Below, in pieces: positions 44,491-52,867 of a stretch of 64,000 nucleotides of DNA. Position 1 is the first letter of the stretch; the number at the start of each line of letters is the position of its first letter. The stretch is taken from NCBI GenBank assembly GCA_019359675.1, contig JAHHGX010000082.1:90572-154571 (forward strand), given 5' to 3'. Below the pieces are notes generated by a model. It worked only from the letters and a program-made list of their open reading frames with translations, did not search any database and had not been told where the DNA came from. The position numbers and the translations under genes are program-made. The stretch comes from Calothrix sp. FI2-JRJ7 (lineage in GTDB: Bacteria > Cyanobacteriota > Cyanobacteriia > Cyanobacteriales > Nostocaceae).

Positions 44491-44610
44491 GGGAGAGAGG
44501 GAGAGGGATAAATTTTGGTATTGGTTCTAATCAACTATTAGGAGTTCTTAATTATGTCATCAAACATATATCTTCCCTCGCTCTCTCACTCTCTCACTCC
44601 TTCCCTCCTC
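44466..44610. repeat. purine/pyrimidine mirror-arm element, copy 4 (spans VirB5-like end and VirB6 start)
   Basis: Left arm GAGAGTGAGGGAGGGAAGGAG-like, spacer of about 65 bases with the ATG of the next gene, right arm CCCTCGCTCTCTCACTCTCTCACTCC-like. One arm supplies the last codons of the VirB5-like gene, the other the N-terminal 20 or so residues (LPSLSHSLTPSLLQ) of the VirB6-like gene. Confidence 0.7.
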
Positions 44611-45684
44611 CAATTGCCGCCTGATAATTCCCCTAATTCATCATCAGCAGCAGTAGGTATTACATTAGTTACAAGTAGTATTGAACTCAGCAAAAAAACT
44701 GTCGAATCATGGAACAAAGCATGGGGAGATGCAATTAACCAAGACAGCGCCTTATGGGCAGGATTATGTAATCTTGGTACTACCCTTGCGGCTTTAAGTA
44801 TCATTATTCTTGCCATCAAAATGGCTTCTGATTATCAAGAAAAGCGTTTTTTATGGTCAGAGTTAGCTGCATCGCTCATCTACCCTCTAGTTATTGCTTT
44901 ATTCTTAGGCAATAACGGCTATTTACTTTCTCAAACTGTTCTGATAATGCGGAATATTGGTCATCAGCAAGTTACTGCTGTTCTTAATATTCAACTAGCT
45001 GATACAACTTTTAAAAGTGCAATCTCGAATGTTACCTTGACTCAAAGCGTTAAAACTCAAATATCTACTGTTTACGCTGAGTGTCAAGGTAAAACAGGGA
45101 AACCTCTTACAGATTGTCTCCAAGAAAAAAGACCTGTGGTTGAGCAAATTCTTGCCAACGCCGAAAAAGAAAACGCTGGTCCATTAGAAGAAGCGCGCAA
45201 AGCTGTTGCGGAGTTAACCAATTTTGTACAAAATCCAGGCGCCGTTTTTAGTGCTTCAATTTCTCTGATTTTAATTACCTTTCTTTATGCACTTCAGTGG
45301 GCTTTTGTCAACATTTTAGAAGCTGCATTAATTATGACTGCAACTTTTGCACCCATCGCTTTGGGATTAAGTTTACTGCCACTTGGCTCTAAACCAATAT
45401 GGGCTTGGGCAAGTGGTTTTATTGCTCTGTTTGGTGTGCAACTCGGTTACAACATTGTAGTTGGTTTAGCTGCAACGGTAATTGTTGCTGCTGGCGCCCA
45501 AAGTGCTTCTGATTTAGCTTTTTTAACGTTTATAAGTATCTTTGCTCCGGCTTTGGCATTACTAATTGCAGGTGGTGGAGGGGTTGCACTTTATACGGGT
45601 ATTAACAACAGAGTACCTGCTTTAGTCAATGCTGCTGTTGATGGTGTAGCTGCGATTGCAACAGGGTTTGCTGGAAAAATTTAG
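44554..45684 (+). CDS. VirB6/TrbL-like polytopic membrane protein
   Basis: 376 residues with about five hydrophobic helices (75-95, 115-135, then 225-250, 255-275, 285-310, 320-345). It opens with SIELSKKTVESWNKAWGDAI, a coil before the first helix. A polar periplasmic segment (about 140-225) contains two Cys. Gene order after VirB5 and before VirB8 fits VirB6. The first 28 residues come from a repeat element arm, so the original start may have been within SSAAVGITLVTSSIEL; the mature core is unchanged. Confidence 0.68.
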   Translation: MSSNIYLPSLSHSLTPSLLQLPPDNSPNSSSAAVGITLVTSSIELSKKTVESWNKAWGDAINQDSALWAGLCNLGTTLAALSIIILAIKMASDYQEKRFLWSELAASLIYPLVIALFLGNNGYLLSQTVLIMRNIGHQQVTAVLNIQLADTTFKSAISNVTLTQSVKTQISTVYAECQGKTGKPLTDCLQEKRPVVEQILANAEKENAGPLEEARKAVAELTNFVQNPGAVFSASISLILITFLYALQWAFVNILEAALIMTATFAPIALGLSLLPLGSKPIWAWASGFIALFGVQLGYNIVVGLAATVIVAAGAQSASDLAFLTFISIFAPALALLIAGGGGVALYTGINNRVPALVNAAVDGVAAIATGFAGKI

Positions 45685-45713
45685 TACAAACAATAGAATA
45701 AATTCAAATTATT

Positions 45714-46448
45714 ATGTTTAAATCTTTACAGCGAGTTAAACGACCATCATTACTACTTGATTCTAAAGATATTTTGCCCTTATGTTTTATTGGGCTAACT
45801 GTTTTTAGCTTATGTAGCTTCTTGTTTATATTGTTTTTGAGCTTTAGAGTTAACCAACTTGCTGCACGAAAAACTACTTTTGTTCAGTTAGTAAATGGTC
45901 ATGCATTGGTCATGTCCGAGCAAGATTATCTTTATCGCCAGCCAGAAGTTATCAAAAATACAGTTAGACAGTGGGCAGATTTAACTTTTAATTGGGATGG
46001 TGTTATTCCTGGCACTAAAGAGCTAGATAAAGGACGAGATATTGGTAAAGGTAAGCGTATTACAACCAATGCTTACTTTGGTTCATTTTTAATTCAAGCT
46101 GGAAAAGATGGGTTTCGTCAAGCTGCGTTACAAGCTTTGGCTGATATTACACCAACGCGCGTATTTGCTGGTCAAGTCCGCTCTAAGATTATTATTTCCT
46201 ATCTTTCGGCGCCGAGACAAATCAAAACTGGTGAGTGGGAAGTTGATATGGTCGCAACGCGCGTCATCGTAAATCTTTCCGGTGGTGCAGATGAAGAAAT
46301 TCCAATTAACCGCACTTTTACCCTGCAAGCAGTAGACATTCCCTCCCCACTTGCTGCCAATGCTTCCACTCTTGAACAACAACTGTATTCCATTAGAAGC
46401 GCAGGTTTAGAAATTACTAAAATTAGTGAATTTACACCCAATAAATAA
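45714..46448 (+). CDS. VirB8-like T4SS core protein
   Basis: 244 residues. One N-terminal membrane segment (about 22-48), then a periplasmic domain of about 190 residues with QLVNGHALVMSEQDYLYRQPEVIKNTVRQWADLTFN and ITPTRVFAGQVRSKIIISYL, in keeping with the NTF2-like fold of VirB8. It lies between the VirB6 and VirB10 genes, ten bases before the latter. No other role suggested. Confidence 0.62.
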   Translation: MFKSLQRVKRPSLLLDSKDILPLCFIGLTVFSLCSFLFILFLSFRVNQLAARKTTFVQLVNGHALVMSEQDYLYRQPEVIKNTVRQWADLTFNWDGVIPGTKELDKGRDIGKGKRITTNAYFGSFLIQAGKDGFRQAALQALADITPTRVFAGQVRSKIIISYLSAPRQIKTGEWEVDMVATRVIVNLSGGADEEIPINRTFTLQAVDIPSPLAANASTLEQQLYSIRSAGLEITKISEFTPNK

Positions 46449-46457
46449 AAATATTTT

Positions 46458-48053
46458 ATGAATCAAGAAAGCTTACAAAAAAATTCTGACAACCAATTGT
46501 TAGAAGAAGAATTAACAGCAGAGGAAGAATTAGAAATATCTGGATATAACCCTGAACAAGTTGCTTTAATTGACACTGAGTACTTAATCCAACGTGATGG
46601 AGAACTAGCAGAACCAGTTGTGCCGAGCGAAAACCCGCTTGTGAGAGGCACCATAGTAGCTTTGTTGGTAGGTGGTGTAATGGGTTTTGGTTGGATGGCA
46701 TGGTCAATATTTTTCGCACCCAAACAAATAGCAAAACCTATAGTCACTCCAAAACCTACACCATCTGTTTTTGCAGAAGGTTCCAGCGATGAAGCCGCGC
46801 GCTTAAAAGCAGAACTAGCATTGCTCAATCAAGCTAGCCGTACAGAAAGGGCGCCGCAACAAAAACCAATTACTCCTAAACCTTCTACTCCCGCACCTAC
46901 AATTGTTAGAAGACCAACACCAGTTTTACGAGCCAGTACTATCAACCCTCCACCACCTAGAATTATTAGAGAACGAGTATCAGTACCAACGCCCTTACCA
47001 CAGCCAAAAACAATACAACCCAAAATTGTTGCTGCTTCAACACAAACAAAAACAATCGACCCATTCGAGCGATGGAAAGAACTTGCGACTTTAGGACAAC
47101 AAACCGTAGCAAATGGAACGGTAGAAGCAAGTCCAGCTTCTGAGTCAGCACAAGCTTTACCCCAAAATCCTATTGCCACCAATGTTAGTCAAGTAAATAC
47201 CACTAAAGATATTGTGCCAGATGGAACTAATAAACAAGCAACAATTCCTGTTGTTTATGTTAGTGACTCAAAGGAGCCTACTACCAACACTCAGCAAACA
47301 ACTCAAACACCAGGAGAATGGGGAATTTTGAATCGCACTCCTCTTACGGGCAATCAAAACTTGACTTTAACTGCCAAGGAATCTATTACACAACCAATGC
47401 AAGTTCAAATTGGTACAACAGCACAAGGCTCTGTGTTAGTTCCAATGATTTGGGCGCCTGAAAATAAAAATCAAGGTCGGTTTGCAGTGCGATTACAGCA
47501 AGATGTTTTATCTACTGATAACCGTGTCGCAATTCCAAGAGGAGCAATTTTAATTACAGAAGTGGATTCAGTATCTAAGGCTAACAAGCTGGTTCAACAA
47601 AGCGTTATTGCAATTGTTTATACCGATAGATACGGTCAAGTTAAACAACAAACTATCCCGAAAAATGCAATTTTAATTCGAGGCGAAGATAATAAACCTT
47701 TAATTGCACAATCAATCGAGGATAGAGGCGCCTCATATGCACAACAAGATGTTTTGATTGGCTTACTCGGTGCCGCGAGTCGTGCAGGTGAAGTTTTTAA
47801 CCAAAACCAAACTCAATCTTCCACCACTGTTAATAATGGTGGGTTTAGCAGTCAAACTATAATAACTGGCGCCCGCAAGCCGGATGTTTTGGCAGCAGCG
47901 GTAGAAGGATTTTTCAAACCAATGCAGGAACGCTTGAGCAAGCGCGCGGATAAAACTTCTAACGAACTAGAGAATCGTCCTAACGTCGCGATTGTACCTG
48001 CGGGAACAAAAGTTTCGATATTTTTCAATAGTTTCTTTGAAATTTCACGTTGA
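46458..48053 (+). CDS. VirB10/TrbI-like T4SS scaffold protein
   Basis: 531 residues. Cytoplasmic acidic N-terminus, one transmembrane helix (LVRGTIVALLVGGVMGFGWMAWSIFF, about 62-87), a long Pro/Thr-rich spacer with several RIIRERV and PTPLPQPK stretches (110-190), and the conserved C-terminal beta-barrel domain with GSVLVPMIWAPEN, RVAIPRGAILITEVD and ends NVAIVPAGTKVSIFF. The architecture is VirB10, bridging inner and outer membranes. Confidence 0.78.
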   Translation: MNQESLQKNSDNQLLEEELTAEEELEISGYNPEQVALIDTEYLIQRDGELAEPVVPSENPLVRGTIVALLVGGVMGFGWMAWSIFFAPKQIAKPIVTPKPTPSVFAEGSSDEAARLKAELALLNQASRTERAPQQKPITPKPSTPAPTIVRRPTPVLRASTINPPPPRIIRERVSVPTPLPQPKTIQPKIVAASTQTKTIDPFERWKELATLGQQTVANGTVEASPASESAQALPQNPIATNVSQVNTTKDIVPDGTNKQATIPVVYVSDSKEPTTNTQQTTQTPGEWGILNRTPLTGNQNLTLTAKESITQPMQVQIGTTAQGSVLVPMIWAPENKNQGRFAVRLQQDVLSTDNRVAIPRGAILITEVDSVSKANKLVQQSVIAIVYTDRYGQVKQQTIPKNAILIRGEDNKPLIAQSIEDRGASYAQQDVLIGLLGAASRAGEVFNQNQTQSSTTVNNGGFSSQTIITGARKPDVLAAAVEGFFKPMQERLSKRADKTSNELENRPNVAIVPAGTKVSIFFNSFFEISR

Positions 48054-48064
48054 GATATAAGCCA

Positions 48065-48811
48065 ATGAAGACAGGAATTTTTTGCGTTATTACATTTGGG
48101 TTAATTACAGTTTCGTTTTCTGTAGACGCACAACAACCAGGCGCCTCAACAACTAGTCCAAGTCAAAGTGTTACTGAAAAAGCAATAAATCTTCAAGTTT
48201 GGACAGGTAGAGCAACTGCGATAGATTTTTCTAGTGTTAACGAACAGATTACCCAAATTTTTCTGGCAGACCCCAGTCGCTTTACTTACGCCACAGACAC
48301 ACCATTAGAAACTGGTCGAGCAACAACTATATTTTTACGTCGCATCAAGCCATTACAATTTCCTAACTTAACAACAGCAAGTGTTACCAATTTATTCGTC
48401 AAAACAAAAACAGCTAACGGTAACGCGCGGTTATATACCTTTAACCTTCAAGCTGGAGAAAATTCACCTAAGTACAGCACTTTAGATATAGCAGCAGTAT
48501 CAGGAGTTGAGAAGCAAAGGCAAACCTTGGAAGTTGGTTCATTCCGTCGAGCAACATTAAGCGACATCGAACGTGGTTTAGTTGCTGCGGTACGACTTGG
48601 GTATGCTCCAACGCGCGACCCAATAGTATTTAAGGTCAGAGAGTTTTTAGCAATCGCTCGAAATACATCTTCCCAGACTTTGGTTGATATTGCACAAAAA
48701 GTTAACCTTCCTTTACCAGTCCTTACAGAAATAGGATTATTGGGAATCGAAGACAACATTAAAAACCCGGCGCCGAAACCTAATTCATATCCCATGCCGC
48801 CAAGTGAGTAA
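48065..48811 (+). CDS. VirB9/TraK-like T4SS outer-membrane protein
   Basis: 248 residues from ATG 48065 (TTG 48050 is in frame). Signal peptide (IFCVITFGLITVSFSVDAQQ), then QVWTGRATAIDFSSVNEQITQIFLADPSRF, TTIFLRRIKPLQFPN and ASVTNLFVKTKT, the strand pattern of VirB9/TraK secretin-like N-domains. The C-terminal portion is helical (FRRATLSDIERGLVAAVRLGY), which is not usual for VirB9. Following VirB10 rather than preceding it is an order variant. Confidence 0.55.
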   Translation: MKTGIFCVITFGLITVSFSVDAQQPGASTTSPSQSVTEKAINLQVWTGRATAIDFSSVNEQITQIFLADPSRFTYATDTPLETGRATTIFLRRIKPLQFPNLTTASVTNLFVKTKTANGNARLYTFNLQAGENSPKYSTLDIAAVSGVEKQRQTLEVGSFRRATLSDIERGLVAAVRLGYAPTRDPIVFKVREFLAIARNTSSQTLVDIAQKVNLPLPVLTEIGLLGIEDNIKNPAPKPNSYPMPPSE

Positions 48812-49694
48812 ATGTTATCCCGTAGTAATTTACCCTTCTTTAATACTTAAATTTATAGTCAAAAATAATACATATAATGTTAAAAGTTCTCACTCAATAC
48901 CAAAGCTATCGCAAACAACACCCTTAACTTCAAAATCTCCCTCATCTATATATATTCAGGTATTGTTTTTACTGCTTGGTTTTCTCATCCCTTTATCTTT
49001 CAGACTTTTATCTCCGCTATGGTTAATTACACTTGTTTGCTTATCAATTAGTTTAGGTGTGATTTGTTTTATATCTCCTAATTACCCTAAACCAGCAAGA
49101 GTCAAGAACATTTCTTACTGCCAACCAACTACCGTAATAAATAAAAAACGAAACGAAATTGAACTTAGTCAGTTGCTTAATGGTAAAGTTTTACAACCAA
49201 CTGGTCAGAGCGATGCCCCTGCGGGTGTTTCCGAACAATCGTTTTATCAGGTTATTAACCGTATATTCCCTTCCGTAATTCAAGGGGTCGCATTCCAAAA
49301 TCCAGAATTTTCTTATCCTTACTCTGCGGATTTTGTATTATTACATACAAGCGGTTTAAGCATAGATATTGAAATTGATGAACCTTATGTTGGAAATACG
49401 AAGGCGCCCCATCACTGTACCGACCAAGTAAAAGACGATACCAGAAATGCATTTTTCACCAACGGCAACTGGATAGTAATTCGTTTCAGTGAGAAGCAAG
49501 CTGTTAAATATCCCCTTCGTTGCTGCAAGGTGATAGCTTCTGTTTTGGCACAAGTAGCAGGTGACTACATTTATATTAAAAAGTTAGAAAATATACCTAA
49601 TTTACCAACTGACGCGATGTGGACTACCAAGCAAGCGAAAAAATGGGCGCGTGCTAATTATCGTAAAACTTATTTACCTAACTATCGAAAATAA
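48804..49694 (+). CDS. membrane-anchored DUF559/Vsr-like nuclease-fold protein
   Basis: 296 residues from a GTG overlapping the previous stop. Two adjoining membrane helices (about 48-70 and 71-92), then a soluble domain: FSYPYSADFVLLHTSGLSIDIEIDEPY (Asp176, Glu190, Asp192), then DQVKDDTRNAFFTNGNWIVIRFSE (Arg214). The D...E-x-D, D-x-x-R-x-x-x-F and V-I-R-F pattern resembles the PD-(D/E)XK nucleases of DUF559 and Vsr type. It sits inside the conjugation operon, before a AAA+ ATPase. Nuclease activity is inferred and the catalytic Lys is not obvious. Confidence 0.5.
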   Translation: MSKCYPVVIYPSLILKFIVKNNTYNVKSSHSIPKLSQTTPLTSKSPSSIYIQVLFLLLGFLIPLSFRLLSPLWLITLVCLSISLGVICFISPNYPKPARVKNISYCQPTTVINKKRNEIELSQLLNGKVLQPTGQSDAPAGVSEQSFYQVINRIFPSVIQGVAFQNPEFSYPYSADFVLLHTSGLSIDIEIDEPYVGNTKAPHHCTDQVKDDTRNAFFTNGNWIVIRFSEKQAVKYPLRCCKVIASVLAQVAGDYIYIKKLENIPNLPTDAMWTTKQAKKWARANYRKTYLPNYRK

Positions 49695-49696
49695 TT

Positions 49697-51280
49697 ATGG
49701 AATTCAAAGATTTACCAATGCTGTTTGACCAAGGACAAACTGTTGTTGCAATAGAATCCCCACTCACCGAACGGATGAAAGTGCTGAAGTTTCTCTATGA
49801 AATTGCCCAAAGTCGCAAATTACCTTTATATTTTTGGAACCAAGGTTATACTCGGTTGCAGCAAGTATTAGAAGATACGCGACTTATACCAGTTGATGCC
49901 GAATGTATATCAGGTTTGGTTTGGTTGTTGGAACACAATGATGTGCCAGGAATATTTGTTTTTGAAGGCGCCATTTCACCAGATGCTGCTACGGGTAAAT
50001 TTTCACAACAATTAACAGCAGTGTTAAGTAACTTAATTTACAACCTCGGAGCTAACAACAATCAGCAATTTCTAGTTTGTGTAGAAAGTTATGCTGAATT
50101 TTCTCCATCTTTGGCGCCTTTACTTCCAGTAATACCTTATACACTTCCGAATATTACAGAAATTCGGCAAGTCACAAAAAAGCATTTAGAAACGCGATTT
50201 GAGTTAAATTTGAGTAATTTTAATGAGTTTGAAACTTTAATTCGTACCTGTTTAGGTATACCATTAGGCGAACTTGAAATGCTGCTATCTCGGTCATTAG
50301 GACTTGTTCATACTCTTGAAGAACTAACAAATGCAGTGTTAGCTCATAAAAAAAGCAAGCTCAAAAGCCAGGGTATCGAATTTATCAACTCGCCAGATGT
50401 ACCACAAGCTTCCGGTTTAGACTTATTAGAAGAAATTTTAGAACGCGCGGCAGCGCTCCTCAAACCTGAAGCAAAACAATATAATCTTAGATTTCCTAAA
50501 GGGATGATTCTTTGGGGGTCACCAGGAACAGGAAAATCTCTAAGCGCAAAACTGGCAGCTTCTAAGATGGGTGTGCCAATGGTCGCGGCTGACTGGGCTG
50601 GATTGCGTGGCACCACAACCTACGAGTCAAGAAAGAACTTACGAGAATTTTTACAATTTTGCGATGCCAACGGTGAGTATGGCTTAGTTCTTTACTTTGA
50701 TGACTTTGATAAAGGATTTGCTGGTTTCGACTCAGATAATGATGGTGGTGTATCTCGCCAGCTAGCAGGAAAGCTTTTAACTTGGATGCAAGAGCGAACT
50801 TCTCAAGTACTGGTGATGGCAACAGTAAACAGATTAGAATTTTTACCTCCTGAGTTAATACGCCGTTTTGACGAGATTATTTTCGTAGACCTTCCCCACA
50901 CTGGCGCCAGGTATGAAATTTTTAAATTGCACTTGGCTAAATATTTTCCTGGGTTGGATTTCAATGATAAAGATTGGTGGCGCCTGTTAAGCGAAACTAA
51001 ACTTTTGACTCCGGCTGAAATTGCTTTGCTTGTAAGGAAGACAGCAGAAGAAGCATTTTATCGACATTCAAAACAATATGCTTCTGATGAACTGGAGAAG
51101 CAGCCTCTTAAGGTAAAAGTGAAAGATTTTTTAGAGCAGCGGTATAATTTTACTCCCAGCATGATTCGTGAAGAAGACAAAATTATTGAGATTCGCAATA
51201 AAGCTATTTACGCGCGTCCGGCTGCATCTCCTGATAAAAGCCGTTGGGCTAAACAACCAGAGATTTTGTTTGGTAGTTAA
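49697..51280 (+). CDS. Ycf46-like AAA+ ATPase in T4SS operon
   Basis: 527 residues, starting 2 bases after the previous stop. N-terminal 230 residues (VVAIESPLTERMKVLKFLYEIAQ, LPLYFWNQGY, GIFVFEGAIS) are the degenerate helicase-like half typical of Ycf46. The AAA+ core follows: Walker A GSPGTGKS (274-281), LVLYFDDFDKGFAG, ATVNRLEFLPPELIRRFDEIIFVDLP (sensor 1 and arginine finger region) and LTPAEIALLVRKTAEEA (sensor 2-like). Ycf46 proteins are usually chromosomal; here the gene is coupled to conjugation genes, suggesting a role in assembly or DNA processing (inference). Confidence 0.8.
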   Translation: MEFKDLPMLFDQGQTVVAIESPLTERMKVLKFLYEIAQSRKLPLYFWNQGYTRLQQVLEDTRLIPVDAECISGLVWLLEHNDVPGIFVFEGAISPDAATGKFSQQLTAVLSNLIYNLGANNNQQFLVCVESYAEFSPSLAPLLPVIPYTLPNITEIRQVTKKHLETRFELNLSNFNEFETLIRTCLGIPLGELEMLLSRSLGLVHTLEELTNAVLAHKKSKLKSQGIEFINSPDVPQASGLDLLEEILERAAALLKPEAKQYNLRFPKGMILWGSPGTGKSLSAKLAASKMGVPMVAADWAGLRGTTTYESRKNLREFLQFCDANGEYGLVLYFDDFDKGFAGFDSDNDGGVSRQLAGKLLTWMQERTSQVLVMATVNRLEFLPPELIRRFDEIIFVDLPHTGARYEIFKLHLAKYFPGLDFNDKDWWRLLSETKLLTPAEIALLVRKTAEEAFYRHSKQYASDELEKQPLKVKVKDFLEQRYNFTPSMIREEDKIIEIRNKAIYARPAASPDKSRWAKQPEILFGS

Positions 51281-51321
51281 TATCCAATAAACAGTGGTGA
51301 AAATGGCACCTTTATGTATAT

Positions 51322-51571
51322 TTAGGCTGATAAACTGGGGTTTGGCGCCTGTTGAGATAGTGTGCTAAGGCTTTGCTCTTCGTAGGGTTTTACCTCGTTT
51401 TGTTCGACTGCGAACCAAGCAATTGTTGTGCCATCAGAGCGGGAGAACTCAACAACGCATCGCTTCGTCACCATATACTTCTAAGATAGTGCCTATTGCT
51501 CCAATTGAAACTCCTCTGTCTTGATAGCGATCCGTAGCAAGTTGAATTACTGAGTATTGTTCCAGTTGCAT
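51322..51571 (-). pseudogene. frameshifted DUF4926 gene
   Basis: Reverse reading from ATG 51571 gives MQLEQYSVIQLATDRYQDRG, VSIGAIGTILEVYGDEA and then a stop; one base out of frame the reading goes on VVEFSRSDGTTIAWFAVEQN, EVKPYEEQS and stops at 51322. Both halves match the DUF4926 pattern, which is common beside DUF6883 genes in cyanobacteria. Broken by a one-base change. Confidence 0.7.
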
Positions 51572-51596
51572 CACGAACTTACCTTCAATATTATGA

Positions 51597-52077
51597 TTAG
51601 TCTGCAAATTCAGAAAATGGAGTAGCTAGTTTGGCGTTGCTGAATCATGGGATGGTTTTGCCCAATTTATAACCAATTATTAATGGTTTCAGACGCTAGT
51701 TCATCCCGCAAATAAGCAACGCCGCTAGTTTTAATATACCATCTGTACCCAAAATCCATCCGGTATATAGGCGCCTACCTCGAATCTCAACAACTATAGT
51801 AAATCTCTGTCCGTATTGGTCTTTCTCGCCAACAATGTAATCATGAAGATTAAATTTTGCTTGAGCTTGACTAATATAAGTTGATAAAAGTTATTGTGCA
51901 TCCTCGTCGCCCCGTCGGACGAAAGCCTAAAAGATTAATAAATATTTTATCCTTGCCAGTTTTATGATTAGGCACTAAAACATAATTGGAAAATTTTCTT
52001 AGGTCGCCAGTAACTTGTATAACTTCCCATTCAGTAGATTTTTCTTGATTATTGTTTTGGTCTTCAGCATTACTCAT
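51597..52077 (-). pseudogene. DUF6883 gene broken by frameshift, stop and MITE insertion
   Basis: Starts MSNAEDQNNNQEKSTEWEV and LRKFSNYVLVPNHKTGKDKI, NLLGFRPTG. Near 51895 the frame shifts; in the next frame it reads GDEDAQ-stop-LLSTYISQAQAKFNLHDY, then EKDQYGQRFTIVVEIRG, TGWILGTDGILKLA. At 51724 a repeat element interrupts the gene; removing it restores KLATPFSEFAD and a stop at 51597. The order of blocks matches DUF6883. It would have been cotranscribed with the DUF4926 gene, 25 bases downstream. The partner pair resembles a toxin-antitoxin-like module. Confidence 0.7.
51630..51723. mobile_element. MITE-like element with GGCGTTGCT/AGCAACGCC ends
   Basis: About 94 bases with terminal inverted repeats GGCGTTGCT (51633-51641) and AGCAACGCC (51715-51723) and inner complementary parts (CATGGGATG/CATCCCGC). 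Flanked by GCTAG at 51625-51629 and 51724-51728, a likely 4-5 bp target duplication. It lies in the end of the DUF6883 gene, and its precise removal rejoins the reading frame. The ends resemble those of IS5-type cyanobacterial elements (inferred). Confidence 0.7.
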
Positions 52078-52250
52078 ATATTCAATAATTAGATTATTAA
52101 TTTGGAATAATATTGTTATTATATTTCAATGAGTGTAATTTCTAGATGTTGATTTTATGCTAATTTAAAGGTTCTATTAATACATTTTTAATTAGTTCTT
52201 TAATTGGATGAACATCACTATTATGATTTTATACCCAATGCAAGAATCTC

Positions 52251-52754
52251 TTATTCATGTTCTTCAACCCACTTGTAAACATGCAGAAAGTGTGGCACAC
52301 CAATAATTAAGTAGCAACTATCTACTGAAAAAGTAGCCCAACGCCAATCTCCTGAGCCATCATAAAATTCAATAATCTGCTTAATTTCATAGGAGCAGTT
52401 CAAAACCACTAACCGCTCCTGCTGTGGTTCTAGAGATAGCCCGTCACCTACATTGTTTCGTAATATAGGAACTCCTCCATAAAGCCCTAACATTGGATAA
52501 ATTTCTTCATTTACCATTAGGACACTTCGTTCTTCGTCTATAACATCGTATATTTCTTCACCTCGCTTGACTATTGAAACACAAATTTCGGGAGCTAAAG
52601 TTACACTTAATAACTCATCCCAAGAAAGCACCCAAATTTTAGCGTTCTCTGGAATAGAGAAAGCAATAATGCGTTCACAAATAAAAGGTAAAACTACAGG
52701 CTGCCACATTTTATAAACTTTTTTAGCAGAGTAACTACTTTTTTCAGTCTTCAC
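52251..52754 (-). CDS. hypothetical protein, 167 aa
   Basis: Not recognised. Hydrophobic-rich globular protein (WQPVVLPFICERIIAFSIPENAKIWVLSWDELLSV, LNCSYEIKQIIEFYDGSGDWRWATFS), perhaps beta-sheet like an immunity or SUKH-type protein. The promoter region has a TTGACG -35 box and a palindromic ATCACTATAGTGAT over the -10 site. Confidence 0.55.
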   Translation of the reverse strand: MKTEKSSYSAKKVYKMWQPVVLPFICERIIAFSIPENAKIWVLSWDELLSVTLAPEICVSIVKRGEEIYDVIDEERSVLMVNEEIYPMLGLYGGVPILRNNVGDGLSLEPQQERLVVLNCSYEIKQIIEFYDGSGDWRWATFSVDSCYLIIGVPHFLHVYKWVEEHE

Positions 52755-52765
52755 TATTAATTTAT

Positions 52766-52805
52766 AAATATCACTATAGTGATAGAGAATATTACGTCAA
52801 TAGGA
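52766..52805 (-). promoter_or_regulatory. promoter and operator before 167-aa gene
   Basis: On the minus strand TTGACG, 16 bases, then TATAGT, with the perfect palindrome TATCACTATAGTGATA covering the -10 box. The CTATTGACGTAAT part is identical to the site in front of the ParM gene. Confidence 0.45.
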
Positions 52806-52867
52806 TAGTATTAATCATAGCGTGATTCAACGACAATTTTTGATAAAATAACTCTCAAGATTGATTT

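Noticed and set aside
51871..52077. 68-codon ORF as a complete gene
   Set aside because: It is the N-terminal part of the broken DUF6883 gene; homology continues in another frame.
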